From Weissella confusa (GTDB lineage: Bacteria; Bacillota; Bacilli; Lactobacillales; Lactobacillaceae): a stretch of 64,000 nt of DNA. The notes under the pieces were generated by a model. That model did not search any database, was not told the origin of the DNA, and was given only the letters and a program-made list of their open reading frames with translations. Of the stretch, positions 44,976 to 54,523 are shown one piece after another (within the stretch, counting starts at the first letter, position 1; every line of letters begins with the position of its first letter). Location: positions 38,462-102,461 of the forward strand of contig JQAY01000007.1 of NCBI GenBank assembly GCA_001436895.1, given 5' to 3'. The position numbers and the translations under genes were made by a program.

Positions 44976-45821
44976 ATGGCCCAAGTTAAAATTGTCACTG
45001 ACTCAACAGCAATGTTGACGGCAGAAGAAGTTTCACAATACGATGTAAAGGTAGTTCCTTTGGGAATTATGATTGATGGCACGGTCTACCAAGATGGTGT
45101 GACATTGTCACCGGTTGAATTCATGGATAAGATGGCGGCGGCTGAGAATTTGCCACAAACGTCACAACCTTCATTGGGTGTGTTTACAGAAGTTTATGAG
45201 TCATTGGTCGGAGACGATGTGCAAATCATTTCGATTCACTTGACGAAGGGATTGTCAGGTACGGCTGACGCTGCTCGTCAAGCTGCCATGATGGTCGATG
45301 GTGACATCACGGTCCTTGATTCAGACTTTATCGATCGTGCCCTTGGTTTCCAAGTGCTGGCAGCTGCTAAGATGGCCGCTGAAGGCGCTTCAAAGGAAGA
45401 AATCTTGGCAGAAATCAAGCGCGTTCACGATAACACGCAATTGTATTTGACAGTGTCTAACCTTGATAACTTGGTTGCAGGTGGCCGTTTGTCAAAGACA
45501 GCTGGCTTCATTGCTGGTGTTTTGAACATCAAGATTGGTGCCCACATCGAGCAAGGTAACATCAATGTTGAAGTTAAGGGGCGTGGTGCTAAGTCAACGC
45601 GTGCCTACTTGAAGAGCATTGTTGAGCAAATGCAAGCTGCACCAAACGGTATCGAAGCAATTGGTATTTCTCATGCTGGTATTCCGGCTGAGGCACAAGA
45701 ATTGGCGGATAAGGTTAACGAAATCTTCCCGGATATCAAGATTGTTGTGCAACAAACGTCACCAACTGTGTCAACGCACACTGGTGCTGGCGCAATTGGT
45801 TTCAGTTACCAAGTAAAGTAG
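44976..45821 (+). CDS. DegV family fatty-acid-binding protein (second copy)
   Basis: 281 residues, KIVTDSTAMLTAEEV, TSQPSLGVFTEVYESLVG, HLTKGLSGTADAARQAA and STHTGAGAIGFSY. Paralogue of the upstream DegV with different residues in the ligand cavity, so the two may prefer different fatty acids. Own promoter region, terminator after. Confidence 0.92.
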   Translation: MAQVKIVTDSTAMLTAEEVSQYDVKVVPLGIMIDGTVYQDGVTLSPVEFMDKMAAAENLPQTSQPSLGVFTEVYESLVGDDVQIISIHLTKGLSGTADAARQAAMMVDGDITVLDSDFIDRALGFQVLAAAKMAAEGASKEEILAEIKRVHDNTQLYLTVSNLDNLVAGGRLSKTAGFIAGVLNIKIGAHIEQGNINVEVKGRGAKSTRAYLKSIVEQMQAAPNGIEAIGISHAGIPAEAQELADKVNEIFPDIKIVVQQTSPTVSTHTGAGAIGFSYQVK

Positions 45822-45831
45822 CAAAAAAATG

Positions 45832-45860
45832 GCGTTTCGTCCCCGGGCGGAACGCTTTTT
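45832..45860 (+). terminator. Terminator after second degV
   Basis: GCGTTTCGTC pairs with GGCGGAACGC (two G-U), loop CCCG, then T5. Confidence 0.85.
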
Positions 45861-45906
45861 CTATGGTAAAATGGTAAGTCGGAGCTTTGTTAAGGAGGTG
45901 AGCAGC

Positions 45907-46791
45907 GTGCAACGCAAATTTAAAGTGATGGTCGCGACGTTTTTGTTAGTGGCAGGGTTCGGAACTTTGAGTGCCAGCGTGCCGGCTTATGCTGCTAACA
46001 AGCAAACCATTAAATTGGTGGCGGTTGGTGATTCCTTGACAGAAGGCGTGGGTGACACCACGAAGCAACAAGGTTACACCAAGCGCACGGCGAAATTGTT
46101 GGCAGATAAGTATGATGTTAAAGTTAAGACGGCTAACTATGGTAAAGCTGGTGATCGCTCAGATCAAATATTGAAGCGTGTTAAAAAGAATAAACAGGCT
46201 GTTTCAGACATTAAATCCGCCGATGTGTTAGTCATGACAGTTGGCGGTAATGATTTGCAACAAACGCTGTTTAAAGCGATTTTTGCGAAGTCCGAGCGAG
46301 CAGTCAAGGATAAGGTCACCGCTAGTATGCCGGACTACACTGAAAACTTAACGACACTCATCAATTATCTCGAAAAGAAAAATCCTGACGCACCCATATT
46401 CTTATTCGGTAATTACAATCCACTATATGTTTATCTGGCTAATCGTTCTGATTTGAATGAGGATGTCAAAATTTATAATGGTATTAATGCTAACTTAGCT
46501 TCGGCTGATGATCGTGTGTATTATGTGTCAACATTTAATACGCTAACGTTTGGTCAATACCAAACACCAGCTGCCCGTAAAAAGTTAGTTACCGAGGCGG
46601 AAAAAGCAAATCGTGGCTCACTGGATAATGAGATGGTCACGGATACATTGAATGGCAAGAGTGATAAAGAGTTGAATGATTATATTACAACGCTTGATCA
46701 CTATCATCCAAATGATAAAGGATATGACAAAATGAGTGCATTGCTGGTGAAGAGAATGGCAAAGCACACTGAAGATTGGTTGGAGAAATAG
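45907..46791 (+). CDS. ypmR: Secreted SGNH/GDSL hydrolase (YpmR-like)
   Basis: 294 residues from a GTG at 45907, chosen because AAGGAGGTGA lies six bases upstream; the longer ORF starts in the terminator. Signal peptide about 1-30 with cleavage near AYA-AN. Catalytic GDSL block VAVGDSLTEGVGD, oxyanion Asn in TVGGNDLQ, and DHYHPNDKGYD for the Asp/His. A lipase/esterase outside the membrane. It starts the ypmR-ypmS-yozE cluster known from Bacillus. Confidence 0.9.
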   Translation: MQRKFKVMVATFLLVAGFGTLSASVPAYAANKQTIKLVAVGDSLTEGVGDTTKQQGYTKRTAKLLADKYDVKVKTANYGKAGDRSDQILKRVKKNKQAVSDIKSADVLVMTVGGNDLQQTLFKAIFAKSERAVKDKVTASMPDYTENLTTLINYLEKKNPDAPIFLFGNYNPLYVYLANRSDLNEDVKIYNGINANLASADDRVYYVSTFNTLTFGQYQTPAARKKLVTEAEKANRGSLDNEMVTDTLNGKSDKELNDYITTLDHYHPNDKGYDKMSALLVKRMAKHTEDWLEK

Positions 46792-46792
46792 T

Positions 46793-47407
46793 ATGGAACC
46801 ACGTAAAGTGACACGCTTCGGAGTGGTAATGCCATCTCGTGAGCGTGTCCAAGGAATTATCACTGGAATTGGTATCACATTGGTTGCTTTGGTGGCACTG
46901 GTGATTGTGCTGATTCTGTTACCACAAGATCGAACTGAGGTGACTGATACAAAGCCACAAATTGGCCAAGCGTCATTTACAGTTGCGGTTGATCGTAAAG
47001 AACTGAACGCCCTTGTTGAGCAGTACCTAAATAATGATCCGGCATTGAAAGACAAATTCCGTTTTGAGATGACAAAGTCTGGGATGATGGTGTATGGTAC
47101 GTACAAGCTCCTGGGGCAAAACGTTGATTTTGGTATGAAGATGGTGCCTGAAGTGACTAAGAATGGCGGTATTTTGCTACACGCCAAGTCAGTGGCAGTT
47201 GGCCAGTTACCATTGCCTGTTAAGTATGTTATGGGGTATCTTGGTAACATGGTCGATTTACCAAAGTGGTTGACCATCGACACATCAGAACAAACGATTT
47301 TGATTGATCTTGGAAAAGCGCCGGAAGTGCAGGGTATGCGCGTGAAAGCGGTGACGATTGATCCAGCTAAGGACAAGTTTTTATTCCGTGGAGGATATAG
47401 CAAATAA
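46793..47407 (+). CDS. ypmS: YpmS family membrane protein
   Basis: 204 residues, DUF2140 type. One membrane segment (about 20-43, GIITGIGITLVALVALVIVLILL) then an extracytoplasmic domain with KPQIGQASFTVAVDRKELNALVEQYL. Follows ypmR by 1 bp and overlaps yozE by 1 bp. Function unknown in Bacillus too. Confidence 0.88.
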   Translation: MEPRKVTRFGVVMPSRERVQGIITGIGITLVALVALVIVLILLPQDRTEVTDTKPQIGQASFTVAVDRKELNALVEQYLNNDPALKDKFRFEMTKSGMMVYGTYKLLGQNVDFGMKMVPEVTKNGGILLHAKSVAVGQLPLPVKYVMGYLGNMVDLPKWLTIDTSEQTILIDLGKAPEVQGMRVKAVTIDPAKDKFLFRGGYSK

Positions 47408-47628
47408 TGCGACGCCCATTTTTTTCATGGTTGATGACCCAACGTAATCCGATGACCTTTGATGAAGTTCAGACGTTTGCGAATGCGGCTTTTTACGACC
47501 AACAATTTCCTAAGCAAGCAGAAGACTTTGATGAATTGTCACGCTACTTAGAAGAAAACGCGTCTTACCTACACAGCATGTCAGTGTTTGACGAAGCGTG
47601 GACGCGCTACTTAGCTTCAGAAGATTAA
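47407..47628 (+). CDS. yozE: YozE family small protein
   Basis: 73 residues, MRRPFFSWLMTQRNPMTFDEV with FANAAFYDQQFPKQAEDFDELSRYLE, the YozE SAM-like fold. Overlaps ypmS by one base. Function unknown. Confidence 0.9.
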   Translation: MRRPFFSWLMTQRNPMTFDEVQTFANAAFYDQQFPKQAEDFDELSRYLEENASYLHSMSVFDEAWTRYLASED

Positions 47629-47673
47629 GGCGGTTCATGCCGTCATACATAAAGTACCGAAAGGAAGAACATT

Positions 47674-48552
47674 ATGGCTCAAATTATCCAATGGTTCCCT
47701 GGTCACATGGCCAAAGCCTTTCGCCTAATGCGCGAAAATTTAAAGTATGTTGATATCGTGTTCGAATTGGTTGATGCCCGCATTCCAGTTTCATCACGTA
47801 ACCCAGAACTAGACGAGGTTTTGGGACAAAAGCCACGTTTGTTGGTTATGACGAAGACTGACTTGGCTGACCCAGAACGCACGAAGGCTTGGAAGAAGTA
47901 CTTCGAGGCGCAGGGGATGGAAGTTGTGGCCTTGGACACACGTGGTCACAAGACGCCACAAATCATGACGAAGGCTGCCCGTAAGGTGTTGGCTGACAAG
48001 TGGGCTGCCCTAGAAGAAAAGGGTGTTAAGGACAAGCCGATCCGTGCGTTGGTTGCTGGTATTCCAAACGTTGGTAAGTCAACACTTTTGAACCACTTGG
48101 TGACGAAGAATGTTGCCATTACTGGTGACCGTCCAGGTGTCACGAAGAAGTTGCAATGGTTGAAGACACCAACAAACTTGGAGCTATTGGACACACCAGG
48201 TGTGCTTTGGCCAAAGTTTGAGGACCAACGTGTTGGTGAACACTTGGCAATGACGGGTGCCATCAAGGATCAATTGATTAACCAAGACGATATTGCCTTG
48301 GCAACGTTAAAGTTCATGCGTGAGTATAACCCAGCTGCCATTATTGCTCGTTATCACTTGCCAGAAGACGCTTGGGAGAATAACACGGACGTTAAGCTGT
48401 TGTTGCTAATCACGCAAAAGCTTGGCTTCAAGGACGATTACGACCGTGCGTCAGAACGCTTGTTGATTGATTTGCGTCGTGGTAAGTTGGGTGAATACAC
48501 GGTTGAAATGCCTGAGGACAACATCGGAGTTGTACAAGATGACCAAGCCTGA
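47674..48552 (+). CDS. rbgA: Ribosome biogenesis GTPase RbgA/YlqF
   Basis: 292 residues, circularly permuted GTPase: the G4 motif TKTD (60-63) precedes G1 GIPNVGKS (129-136) and G3 DTPG. 50S late-maturation factor. SD AAAGGAAG. Overlaps rnhB by 14 bp, the usual Firmicutes neighbour. Confidence 0.95.
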   Translation: MAQIIQWFPGHMAKAFRLMRENLKYVDIVFELVDARIPVSSRNPELDEVLGQKPRLLVMTKTDLADPERTKAWKKYFEAQGMEVVALDTRGHKTPQIMTKAARKVLADKWAALEEKGVKDKPIRALVAGIPNVGKSTLLNHLVTKNVAITGDRPGVTKKLQWLKTPTNLELLDTPGVLWPKFEDQRVGEHLAMTGAIKDQLINQDDIALATLKFMREYNPAAIIARYHLPEDAWENNTDVKLLLLITQKLGFKDDYDRASERLLIDLRRGKLGEYTVEMPEDNIGVVQDDQA

Positions 48553-49303
48553 AACCATCGCGACTATTAAGACGGCGTTGCAAGGCGATGTGACGCCCGA
48601 ACAGTTGGCTATTTGGCGTACAGACGAACGGACTGGGGTCCAGAAACTGTTAGCTAGTTATGACAAACGATTGGCCAAAAAGGCTGACCAAGCCAAGGCT
48701 TTTTCGGAGCGGCTAACATTTGAACGTGACGCTTGGCAGAATGGTCTTGTTTTGGCGGGGGTTGATGAAGTCGGTCGTGGACCATTAGCCGGGCCGGTTG
48801 TCGCAGCAGCTGCGGTGATTGACGATTCATTCGATTTAATTGCAGTCCATGATTCAAAGCAGTTGTCTGAAAAGGCGCGTTTGGCACTTGATCAAGATAT
48901 TAAAGATAAAGTTGTGGCTTACGCATTCGGGGTTGTTGATGCAGAACAAATTGATGATATCAACATCTATGAGGCATCACGCGTGGCGATGAAGCAAGCC
49001 ATTGAAAACCTATCAGTACAAGTTGACGGGCTTTTGATTGATGCGATGACAGTTGATTTGCCGTTGCCACAAGAAAAGCTGATTAAAGGGGATGACCGCA
49101 GTATTTCGATTGGGGCGGCTTCGATTCTCGCGAAGAACTTTCGTGATGAATTGATGGTGGCTTACGCGGTCGATTACCCTGGTTACGGATTTGAACATAA
49201 TGCTGGCTATGGTACGGCTGAACACTTGGCTGGCTTGGCAGCGCACGGGGTGACCCCAATTCACCGTAAAACGTTTGCGCCGGTTAAAAATTATTTAGAC
49301 TAA
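48539..49303 (+). CDS. rnhB: Ribonuclease HII
   Basis: 254 residues from the ATG at 48539, inside the last codons of rbgA (GGAG upstream); the longer ORF start is a frame shadow. Active-site motif GVDEVGRGPLAGP and later DSKQLSEKAR, DAMTVDLP and IGAASILAKNFRD. Removes ribonucleotides from DNA. Its terminator overlaps dprA. Confidence 0.95.
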   Translation: MTKPETIATIKTALQGDVTPEQLAIWRTDERTGVQKLLASYDKRLAKKADQAKAFSERLTFERDAWQNGLVLAGVDEVGRGPLAGPVVAAAAVIDDSFDLIAVHDSKQLSEKARLALDQDIKDKVVAYAFGVVDAEQIDDINIYEASRVAMKQAIENLSVQVDGLLIDAMTVDLPLPQEKLIKGDDRSISIGAASILAKNFRDELMVAYAVDYPGYGFEHNAGYGTAEHLAGLAAHGVTPIHRKTFAPVKNYLD

Positions 49304-49309
49304 AAATGG

Positions 49310-49374
49310 AAAAATCACGTTGTTGCAACTCTTTCTTACTAGGAGGGTGCTATGAAACAACGTGATTTTTTATT
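49310..49374 (+). terminator. rnhB terminator overlapping the dprA start
   Basis: AAAAATCACGTTGTT (49310-49324) pairs perfectly over 15 bp with AACAACGTGATTTTT (49356-49370), then TATT. The loop (49325-49355) contains the dprA SD AGGAGG (49341-49346) and ATG (49352). The right arm encodes dprA codons 2-6. Confidence 0.8.
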
Positions 49375-50209
49375 ATGGTTATTACTTGTCCCAGGAGTTG
49401 GGATTGTTGGTAGAACGAGGGTGTGGGAGTACATGGTGGTGCATGGCTTAAACGAGTTGTCGCTCCAAGAGGTGCACCAATTGGCAGGTGTGCCACAACA
49501 ACAGCGTGCTAGTAGTCGTGTTTTTTGCCAATCAGATGTTGCGACACGGCAGTTCGAAAAACTTAAAACGACCCATTACGTCACGATTGCTGACGAAGAA
49601 TACCCAACTTGGTTAGCTGAAATTGATTGCCCACCAGTGGTTTTGTTTTATCAAGGGGATTTTTTATTTGCGCGCTATCCGGGTGTCGCGATTGTCGGCA
49701 CCCGTGAAATGTCATCGTATGGGGAACAAATTGTTAAAGGCTTTGTGCCAGCTTTTGTGGACGCTGGCATTATTACGATATCTGGGTTAGCGACCGGTAT
49801 CGATGAAGCTGTGCATCGTGAAACGCTTGCGCACCATGGCGCGACGGTTGGTGTCATTGGGACGGGCCTCGAGGTTGCGTATCCGCGTCGTCGCGACGGC
49901 TTACAAAGCCAAGTCGTTGAATCAGGCGTTGTTGTGTCGGAGTATTTACCCTGGGTCGGACCGGCTAAACATCAGTTTCCAGAACGCAATCGGATTATCG
50001 CAGGACTTTGTGCGGCATGCCTGGTTGTGGAAGCAAAAAATCGCTCCGGTTCACTTATCACGGCCAATCTGGCGTTAGCTGCAAATCGGGATATTTATGC
50101 AGTACCAGGCCGAATTGATACGATGCTTTCAGGCGGTACAAATGCGTTAATTGCAGCCGGTGCAATACCGGCATTAACACCTGCAGATATTATCAACAAT
50201 TCCTTCTGA
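49352..50209 (+). CDS. dprA: DNA processing protein DprA
   Basis: 285 residues. Loads RecA on incoming ssDNA in natural transformation. Rossmann-like core: AIVGTREMSSYGEQIV, ISGLATGIDEAVHRE, GVIGTGLEVAYPRR and NRIIAGL. N-terminal SAM-like part is short. A terminator hairpin overlaps its start (separate entry), so transcription from rnhB into dprA is probably controlled. Confidence 0.95.
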   Translation: MKQRDFLLWLLLVPGVGIVGRTRVWEYMVVHGLNELSLQEVHQLAGVPQQQRASSRVFCQSDVATRQFEKLKTTHYVTIADEEYPTWLAEIDCPPVVLFYQGDFLFARYPGVAIVGTREMSSYGEQIVKGFVPAFVDAGIITISGLATGIDEAVHRETLAHHGATVGVIGTGLEVAYPRRRDGLQSQVVESGVVVSEYLPWVGPAKHQFPERNRIIAGLCAACLVVEAKNRSGSLITANLALAANRDIYAVPGRIDTMLSGGTNALIAAGAIPALTPADIINNSF

Positions 50210-50245
50210 ATTTGTTAAATGGTGCACATACGAAACGGTTGTTAT

Positions 50246-50275
50246 TTGTCAAAGTCTAGACTGGTAGTGTATAGT
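50246..50275 (+). promoter_or_regulatory. Promoter of topA
   Basis: TTGTCA (50246-50251), 18 bp, TATAGT (50270-50275). Downstream, before the topA SD, lies a perfect 14-bp AT palindrome TACTATATATAGTA (50300-50313). Confidence 0.75.
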
Positions 50276-50349
50276 ACATAATTGTTAAAGCATAATACTT
50301 ACTATATATAGTAGAAAACAATAAATTTGAAAGAAAGAGGTCCACGCAT

Positions 50350-52470
50350 ATGGCAGAAACAACTGAAAAAAAGCCAGCGAAGAAGCGTGCGACGGCTTCA
50401 AAGACCAAGTCTAAGGCTAAGCCAAAGAAGAACCTAGTTATCGTTGAGTCACCATCAAAGGCCAAGACGATTGAAAAGTACTTGGGAAGTTCTTATAAGG
50501 TCGTTGCAAGTATTGGTCACATCCGCGACTTGCCAAAGTCAACGATGGGTGTCGACATTGAAAATAATTATGAGCCTAAGTACATTAACATCCGCGGTAA
50601 GGGTGATGTAATTAAGGGCTTAAAGAAAGAAGCCAAGGCAGCTAAGCACGTTTACCTCGCATCCGACCCGGATCGTGAGGGTGAAGCGATTGCTTGGCAC
50701 TTGTCACACATTCTTGATTTGGACTTAGACGCCGGCGAAAACCGTGTTGTCTTCAATGAAATTACCAAGGATGCTGTTAAGGATGCCTTCAAGCAACCAC
50801 GAAAGATCAATATGGATTTGGTTGATGCACAACAAGCACGTCGTGTCCTTGATCGTTTGGTGGGATATTCTATTTCACCAATCTTGTGGAAGAAGGTTAA
50901 GAAGGGCTTGTCAGCTGGACGTGTGCAATCCGTTGCGTTGGGACTGGTTATTGCTCGTGAGAACGAAATTCAAGCCTTCCAACCAGATGAATACTGGACG
51001 CTGGATTCAGAATTCAAGAAGGATAAGACGAAGTTTAAGGCTGTCTTTTACGGTGTCGATGGCAAGAAGACTGAATTGCCAGACAATGATGCTGTCCAAG
51101 ATGTCATGAAGCGCCTTGATCAAAAGGGTGACTTTGATATCACGAAGGTTGAGGCAAAGGAACGCAAGCGTAACCCACAACCGGCCTTTACAACATCAAC
51201 AATGCAACAAACGGCGAACACACAATTGAACTTCCGTACGCGTAAGACAATGATGGCTGCGCAACAATTGTACGAAGGTATCAACTTGGGTGGCAAAGAA
51301 GGTAGTGTTGGATTGATTACATATATGCGTACTGATTCAACGCGTATTTCTGAAATCGCCAAGGCTGACGCTTCAACATTTATCCATGAAGAATACGGTG
51401 CTGAGTATGCGGCAACTAAGCCGGTACAAGGTAAGCAGCAGGAAGGTGCGCAAGACGCCCACGAAGCAATTCGTCCAACATCTGTCTTCCGCACACCAGC
51501 TTCAATCAAGGATAAGTTGACGAATGATCAATTCAAGTTGTACCAATTGATTTGGTCACGTTTTGTGGCGAGTCAAATGACGCCAGAAATCTTAGACACG
51601 ATGGCTGTTACCATTGAGCAAAACGGTGTGATGTTCCGTGCGAATGGTTCAAAGACTAAGTTTGCTGGATTTACTAAGGCTTACCCAGCTGCCAAGGAGA
51701 AGGATAACAAGTTGCCTGAACTAGCAGTAGGTGACCTGGTCCAAATGGCAAAGACGTCACCAGAACAACACTTTACGCAACCACCTGCCCGTTACACCGA
51801 AGCTGCTTTGGTTAAGGCGCTGGAAGAGAATGGTGTTGGTCGTCCATCAACGTATGCTGCCACAATCGAAACGATTCAAAAGCGTGGTTACGTTCGTATT
51901 GATGCGAAGAAGTTTGTGCCAACTGAATTGGGTGAATTAGTCCAAAATACGGTGCAAGAATTCTTCCCTGATGTCACGAACATCAAGTTTACCGCCCAAG
52001 TTGAAACCGACTTGGACAACGTTGAAAACGGTAAGGAAAACTGGGTGAAGGTCATTGATGACTTCTTTAAGCCATTCTCACAAGAGCTTGAAAAGGCTGA
52101 AGTTGAGATGGAAAAGATTGTCTTGAAGGACCGCTTGGCTGGCTTTAACTGTGATGTCTGTGGCGCACCGATGCTTGAAAAGATGGGTCGCTATGGTAAG
52201 TTCTACGCTTGTTCACGCTTCCCTGATTGCCGTAACACGCAAACGATTGTTGAAGAAATCGGTCTAGGTTGCCCTAAGTGTGGTATCGGACAAATCGTTG
52301 AACGCAAGACCAAGCGTGGCCGTACGTTCTACGGTTGCTCACGTTACCCAGACTGTGACTTTGTGTCATGGGACAAGCCAACTGAAAAGACACGTGCCGA
52401 TGGTACAACGCCAAAGGATGACGAAGAATCTTCAGACAAGGCTGAGAAGCAAGAAACTGAGAAGGCATAA
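50350..52470 (+). CDS. topA: DNA topoisomerase I
   Basis: 706 residues. Toprim [17 protein letters not shown] near residue 28, [13 protein letters not shown], active-site Tyr in [14 protein letters not shown], and two C-terminal zinc-finger repeats (CDVCGAPML...CSRFPDC and CPKCGIGQI...CSRYPDC). N-terminus is Lys-rich. SD AAGAGG. Followed 2 bp later by xerC. Confidence 0.97.
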   Translation: MAETTEKKPAKKRATASKTKSKAKPKKNLVIVESPSKAKTIEKYLGSSYKVVASIGHIRDLPKSTMGVDIENNYEPKYINIRGKGDVIKGLKKEAKAAKHVYLASDPDREGEAIAWHLSHILDLDLDAGENRVVFNEITKDAVKDAFKQPRKINMDLVDAQQARRVLDRLVGYSISPILWKKVKKGLSAGRVQSVALGLVIARENEIQAFQPDEYWTLDSEFKKDKTKFKAVFYGVDGKKTELPDNDAVQDVMKRLDQKGDFDITKVEAKERKRNPQPAFTTSTMQQTANTQLNFRTRKTMMAAQQLYEGINLGGKEGSVGLITYMRTDSTRISEIAKADASTFIHEEYGAEYAATKPVQGKQQEGAQDAHEAIRPTSVFRTPASIKDKLTNDQFKLYQLIWSRFVASQMTPEILDTMAVTIEQNGVMFRANGSKTKFAGFTKAYPAAKEKDNKLPELAVGDLVQMAKTSPEQHFTQPPARYTEAALVKALEENGVGRPSTYAATIETIQKRGYVRIDAKKFVPTELGELVQNTVQEFFPDVTNIKFTAQVETDLDNVENGKENWVKVIDDFFKPFSQELEKAEVEMEKIVLKDRLAGFNCDVCGAPMLEKMGRYGKFYACSRFPDCRNTQTIVEEIGLGCPKCGIGQIVERKTKRGRTFYGCSRYPDCDFVSWDKPTEKTRADGTTPKDDEESSDKAEKQETEKA

Positions 52471-52472
52471 GG

Positions 52473-53393
52473 ATGGCAGATACGGCGAAATTAACCGGGT
52501 TGTTTTTGGACTACTTACGTGTTGAACGCCAGTATTCAGATGACACCCAAAAAGCTTACCGATCAGATATTAATGAGTTTGAACGCTTCTTAATTGAGAC
52601 CGGAGATCAGAAAACGGTTGATATTACAGCCGTTGATCAATATGATGTACGCGTTTACTTATCAGCTCTTTATGAAAAGGGTGATGTGAGTCGGACAATT
52701 GCCCGTAAGGTGAGTTCGCTGCGTGCCTTTTATCAGTTCTTGGAACGCAACGAATTTGTGGCCAGTAATCCATTTGCTGGTGTACAACTGAAGAAGGCGG
52801 GGCGCCACTTGCCACGTTATTTTTACGAAAAAGAGTTGAACAAGCTGTTCGAAGTTGTGATGGGGGACACCAGTCTCTTAGGCATACGAAACCGTTTGTT
52901 ACTTGAAATTTTGTATGGTACCGGGGCGCGTGTTTCTGAGGTTGCAGGGCTGACGTTGGGGATGATTGACCAACAAGCTCGTATTATCACGATTACTGGT
53001 AAGGGAAATAAGACGCGTATTGTGCCGTATGGTCAATATGCGGCTGATGCATTGGCGATTTACTTAGCCGATGCCCGGCCAGCCTTACTGGCAAAATCAG
53101 ACACACTACACGATACCTTATTCGTGAACCAACGCGGACAAGCACTGACGACGAGTGGGATTGAGTATATCCTGAAACAGCTCGCCAAAAAAGCGGGGCT
53201 GACGCAGGTTGTGTCGGCGCACATGTTCCGGCATACGTTTGCCACTGATTTATTGAATAACGGGGCTGACTTGCGTACCGTGCAACAGTTGCTCGGTCAT
53301 AGTAGTCTGAGCACCACGCAAATCTATACTCACGTTACAACGGATGCGTTGCAGAAAAGTTATCGTGACTTTTTCCCACGCGCAACTGAGTAA
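52473..53393 (+). CDS. xerC: Tyrosine recombinase XerC
   Basis: 306 residues. N-terminal core-binding domain and C-terminal catalytic domain with Arg in GTGARVSEVAGL, HMFRHTFAT, LLGHSSLSTTQIYTHV (the Tyr). Dimer resolution at dif. The topA-xerC order is the Firmicutes one, but trmFO, hslVU and codY, which often sit around it in Bacillus, are absent here. Confidence 0.93.
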   Translation: MADTAKLTGLFLDYLRVERQYSDDTQKAYRSDINEFERFLIETGDQKTVDITAVDQYDVRVYLSALYEKGDVSRTIARKVSSLRAFYQFLERNEFVASNPFAGVQLKKAGRHLPRYFYEKELNKLFEVVMGDTSLLGIRNRLLLEILYGTGARVSEVAGLTLGMIDQQARIITITGKGNKTRIVPYGQYAADALAIYLADARPALLAKSDTLHDTLFVNQRGQALTTSGIEYILKQLAKKAGLTQVVSAHMFRHTFATDLLNNGADLRTVQQLLGHSSLSTTQIYTHVTTDALQKSYRDFFPRATE

Positions 53394-53398
53394 CTGAA

Positions 53399-53430
53399 AA
53401 AGAGGCTTACACAGGTAAGCCTCTTTTTTT
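53399..53430 (+). terminator. Terminator after xerC
   Basis: AAAGAGGCTTAC pairs perfectly with GTAAGCCTCTTT (53415-53426), loop ACAG, then T4. Confidence 0.9.
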
Positions 53431-53478
53431 GCATACATTTTTCATGGTTCTTGAATAGAAAAGCATGCTCGAATTTGT

Positions 53479-53507
53479 TATAATTGACATATTGGAAAAC
53501 GCTTACA
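53479..53507 (+). promoter_or_regulatory. Extended -10 promoter and cre box for the aldose epimerase gene
   Basis: TGTTATAAT gives an extended -10 (TATAAT at 53479-53484). GGAAAACGCTTACA (53494-53507) matches 13 of 14 cre positions and lies directly before the AGGAGG SD, a roadblock-type position for CcpA. Confidence 0.75.
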
Positions 53508-53521
53508 GGAGGCAGAGTGGC

Positions 53522-54403
53522 ATGTCAGTCAAGTTAGAGAATGATAATATTACGGTCGTTATTTCAGAAATGGGAGCTGAATTAACGAGCGTTACGAACA
53601 AGGAAAGTGGTTTGGAATATATGTGGACGGCGGATCCTAATTTCTGGGGTCGTCACGCACCTAATTTGTTCCCGGTTGTTGGCCGCCTTCGTGGTGACCG
53701 TTACAAGTATCGTGACAAGACGTACTTTATGGCGCAACACGGATTTGCCCGCGATAATGAATTCGATTTGGTTGAAAAGACTGCTACAACGGCCCGCTTC
53801 CGACTTGTTGATAATGACGAATCATTTTCAATCTATCCATTCCACTTCCAATTTGACGTTTTGTACCGTCTAACAGAGCAAGATACGCTTGGAATTGCGT
53901 ACGTTGTAACGAACACGGACACGCACGATATCTACTTCTCGGTTGGTGGACACCCTGGCTTCCGGGCCCCACTTGAAGAGGGTGAGAAGTTCACGGATTA
54001 CTACATCAATGTTGAGCCACAACGTAAGTATCAACGTGCAAAGCTGGTTGGTCCATACTTGGACAATAACTTGGAATCAACGTTTGACTCACGTATTCCG
54101 TTGCGTTTGCGTCGTGATGACTACAAGGATGACGCAATTATCTTGCGCTTGGATCAAAATCCCGTTTCAATCGTTTTGGCAAAGTTGAACGAATCACACG
54201 GGGTGACGATGCACATCCAAAACGCCAAGTATGTTGGTATTTGGACGCCATATGCCAAGGAAGCACCTTTTGTGGCGATTGAGCCATGGTGGGGAATTGC
54301 GGACACAGTTGATGCCGACGGTGAGTTGCGTCACAAATTTGGTATTAATACACTTGCACCAGCCCAAACATTCACGGGTTCATACTCACTAACATTTTTC
54401 TAA
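53522..54403 (+). CDS. Aldose 1-epimerase family protein
   Basis: 293 residues from the ATG at 53522 (AGGAGG upstream). Galactose-mutarotase fold of the YeaD/LacX type: HGFARDNEFDLVEK and VGGHPGFRAPL with the conserved His residues. Substrate is probably a hexose or hexose-6-phosphate. Under a cre box. Confidence 0.9.
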   Translation: MSVKLENDNITVVISEMGAELTSVTNKESGLEYMWTADPNFWGRHAPNLFPVVGRLRGDRYKYRDKTYFMAQHGFARDNEFDLVEKTATTARFRLVDNDESFSIYPFHFQFDVLYRLTEQDTLGIAYVVTNTDTHDIYFSVGGHPGFRAPLEEGEKFTDYYINVEPQRKYQRAKLVGPYLDNNLESTFDSRIPLRLRRDDYKDDAIILRLDQNPVSIVLAKLNESHGVTMHIQNAKYVGIWTPYAKEAPFVAIEPWWGIADTVDADGELRHKFGINTLAPAQTFTGSYSLTFF

Positions 54404-54418
54404 TTAGCAATTTATTTG

Positions 54419-54447
54419 GCCTTGCTATTTGATAGCAGGGCTTTTTA
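54419..54447 (+). terminator. Terminator after epimerase gene
   Basis: GCCTTGCTA pairs with TAGCAGGGC (54433-54441), one G-U, then T5. Confidence 0.85.
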
Positions 54448-54475
54448 TTATGATATTGACACAGGGTGCATAATA

Positions 54476-54506
54476 AAAAGCACAACTACGAGTTGTAGCT
54501 GTGCTT
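54476..54506 (-). terminator. Terminator of plsY
   Basis: AAGCACAACTAC (54478-54489) pairs with GTAGCTGTGCTT (54495-54506), one mismatch; A-run on the left is the T-tract on the minus strand. Confidence 0.82.
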
Positions 54507-54523
54507 GTGTTGAATAGTTGTGG

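Noticed and set aside
46618..47403. 261-codon minus-strand ORF across ypmR-ypmS
   Set aside because: It is antisense to two recognisable genes with good SDs and frames; no motif of its own.
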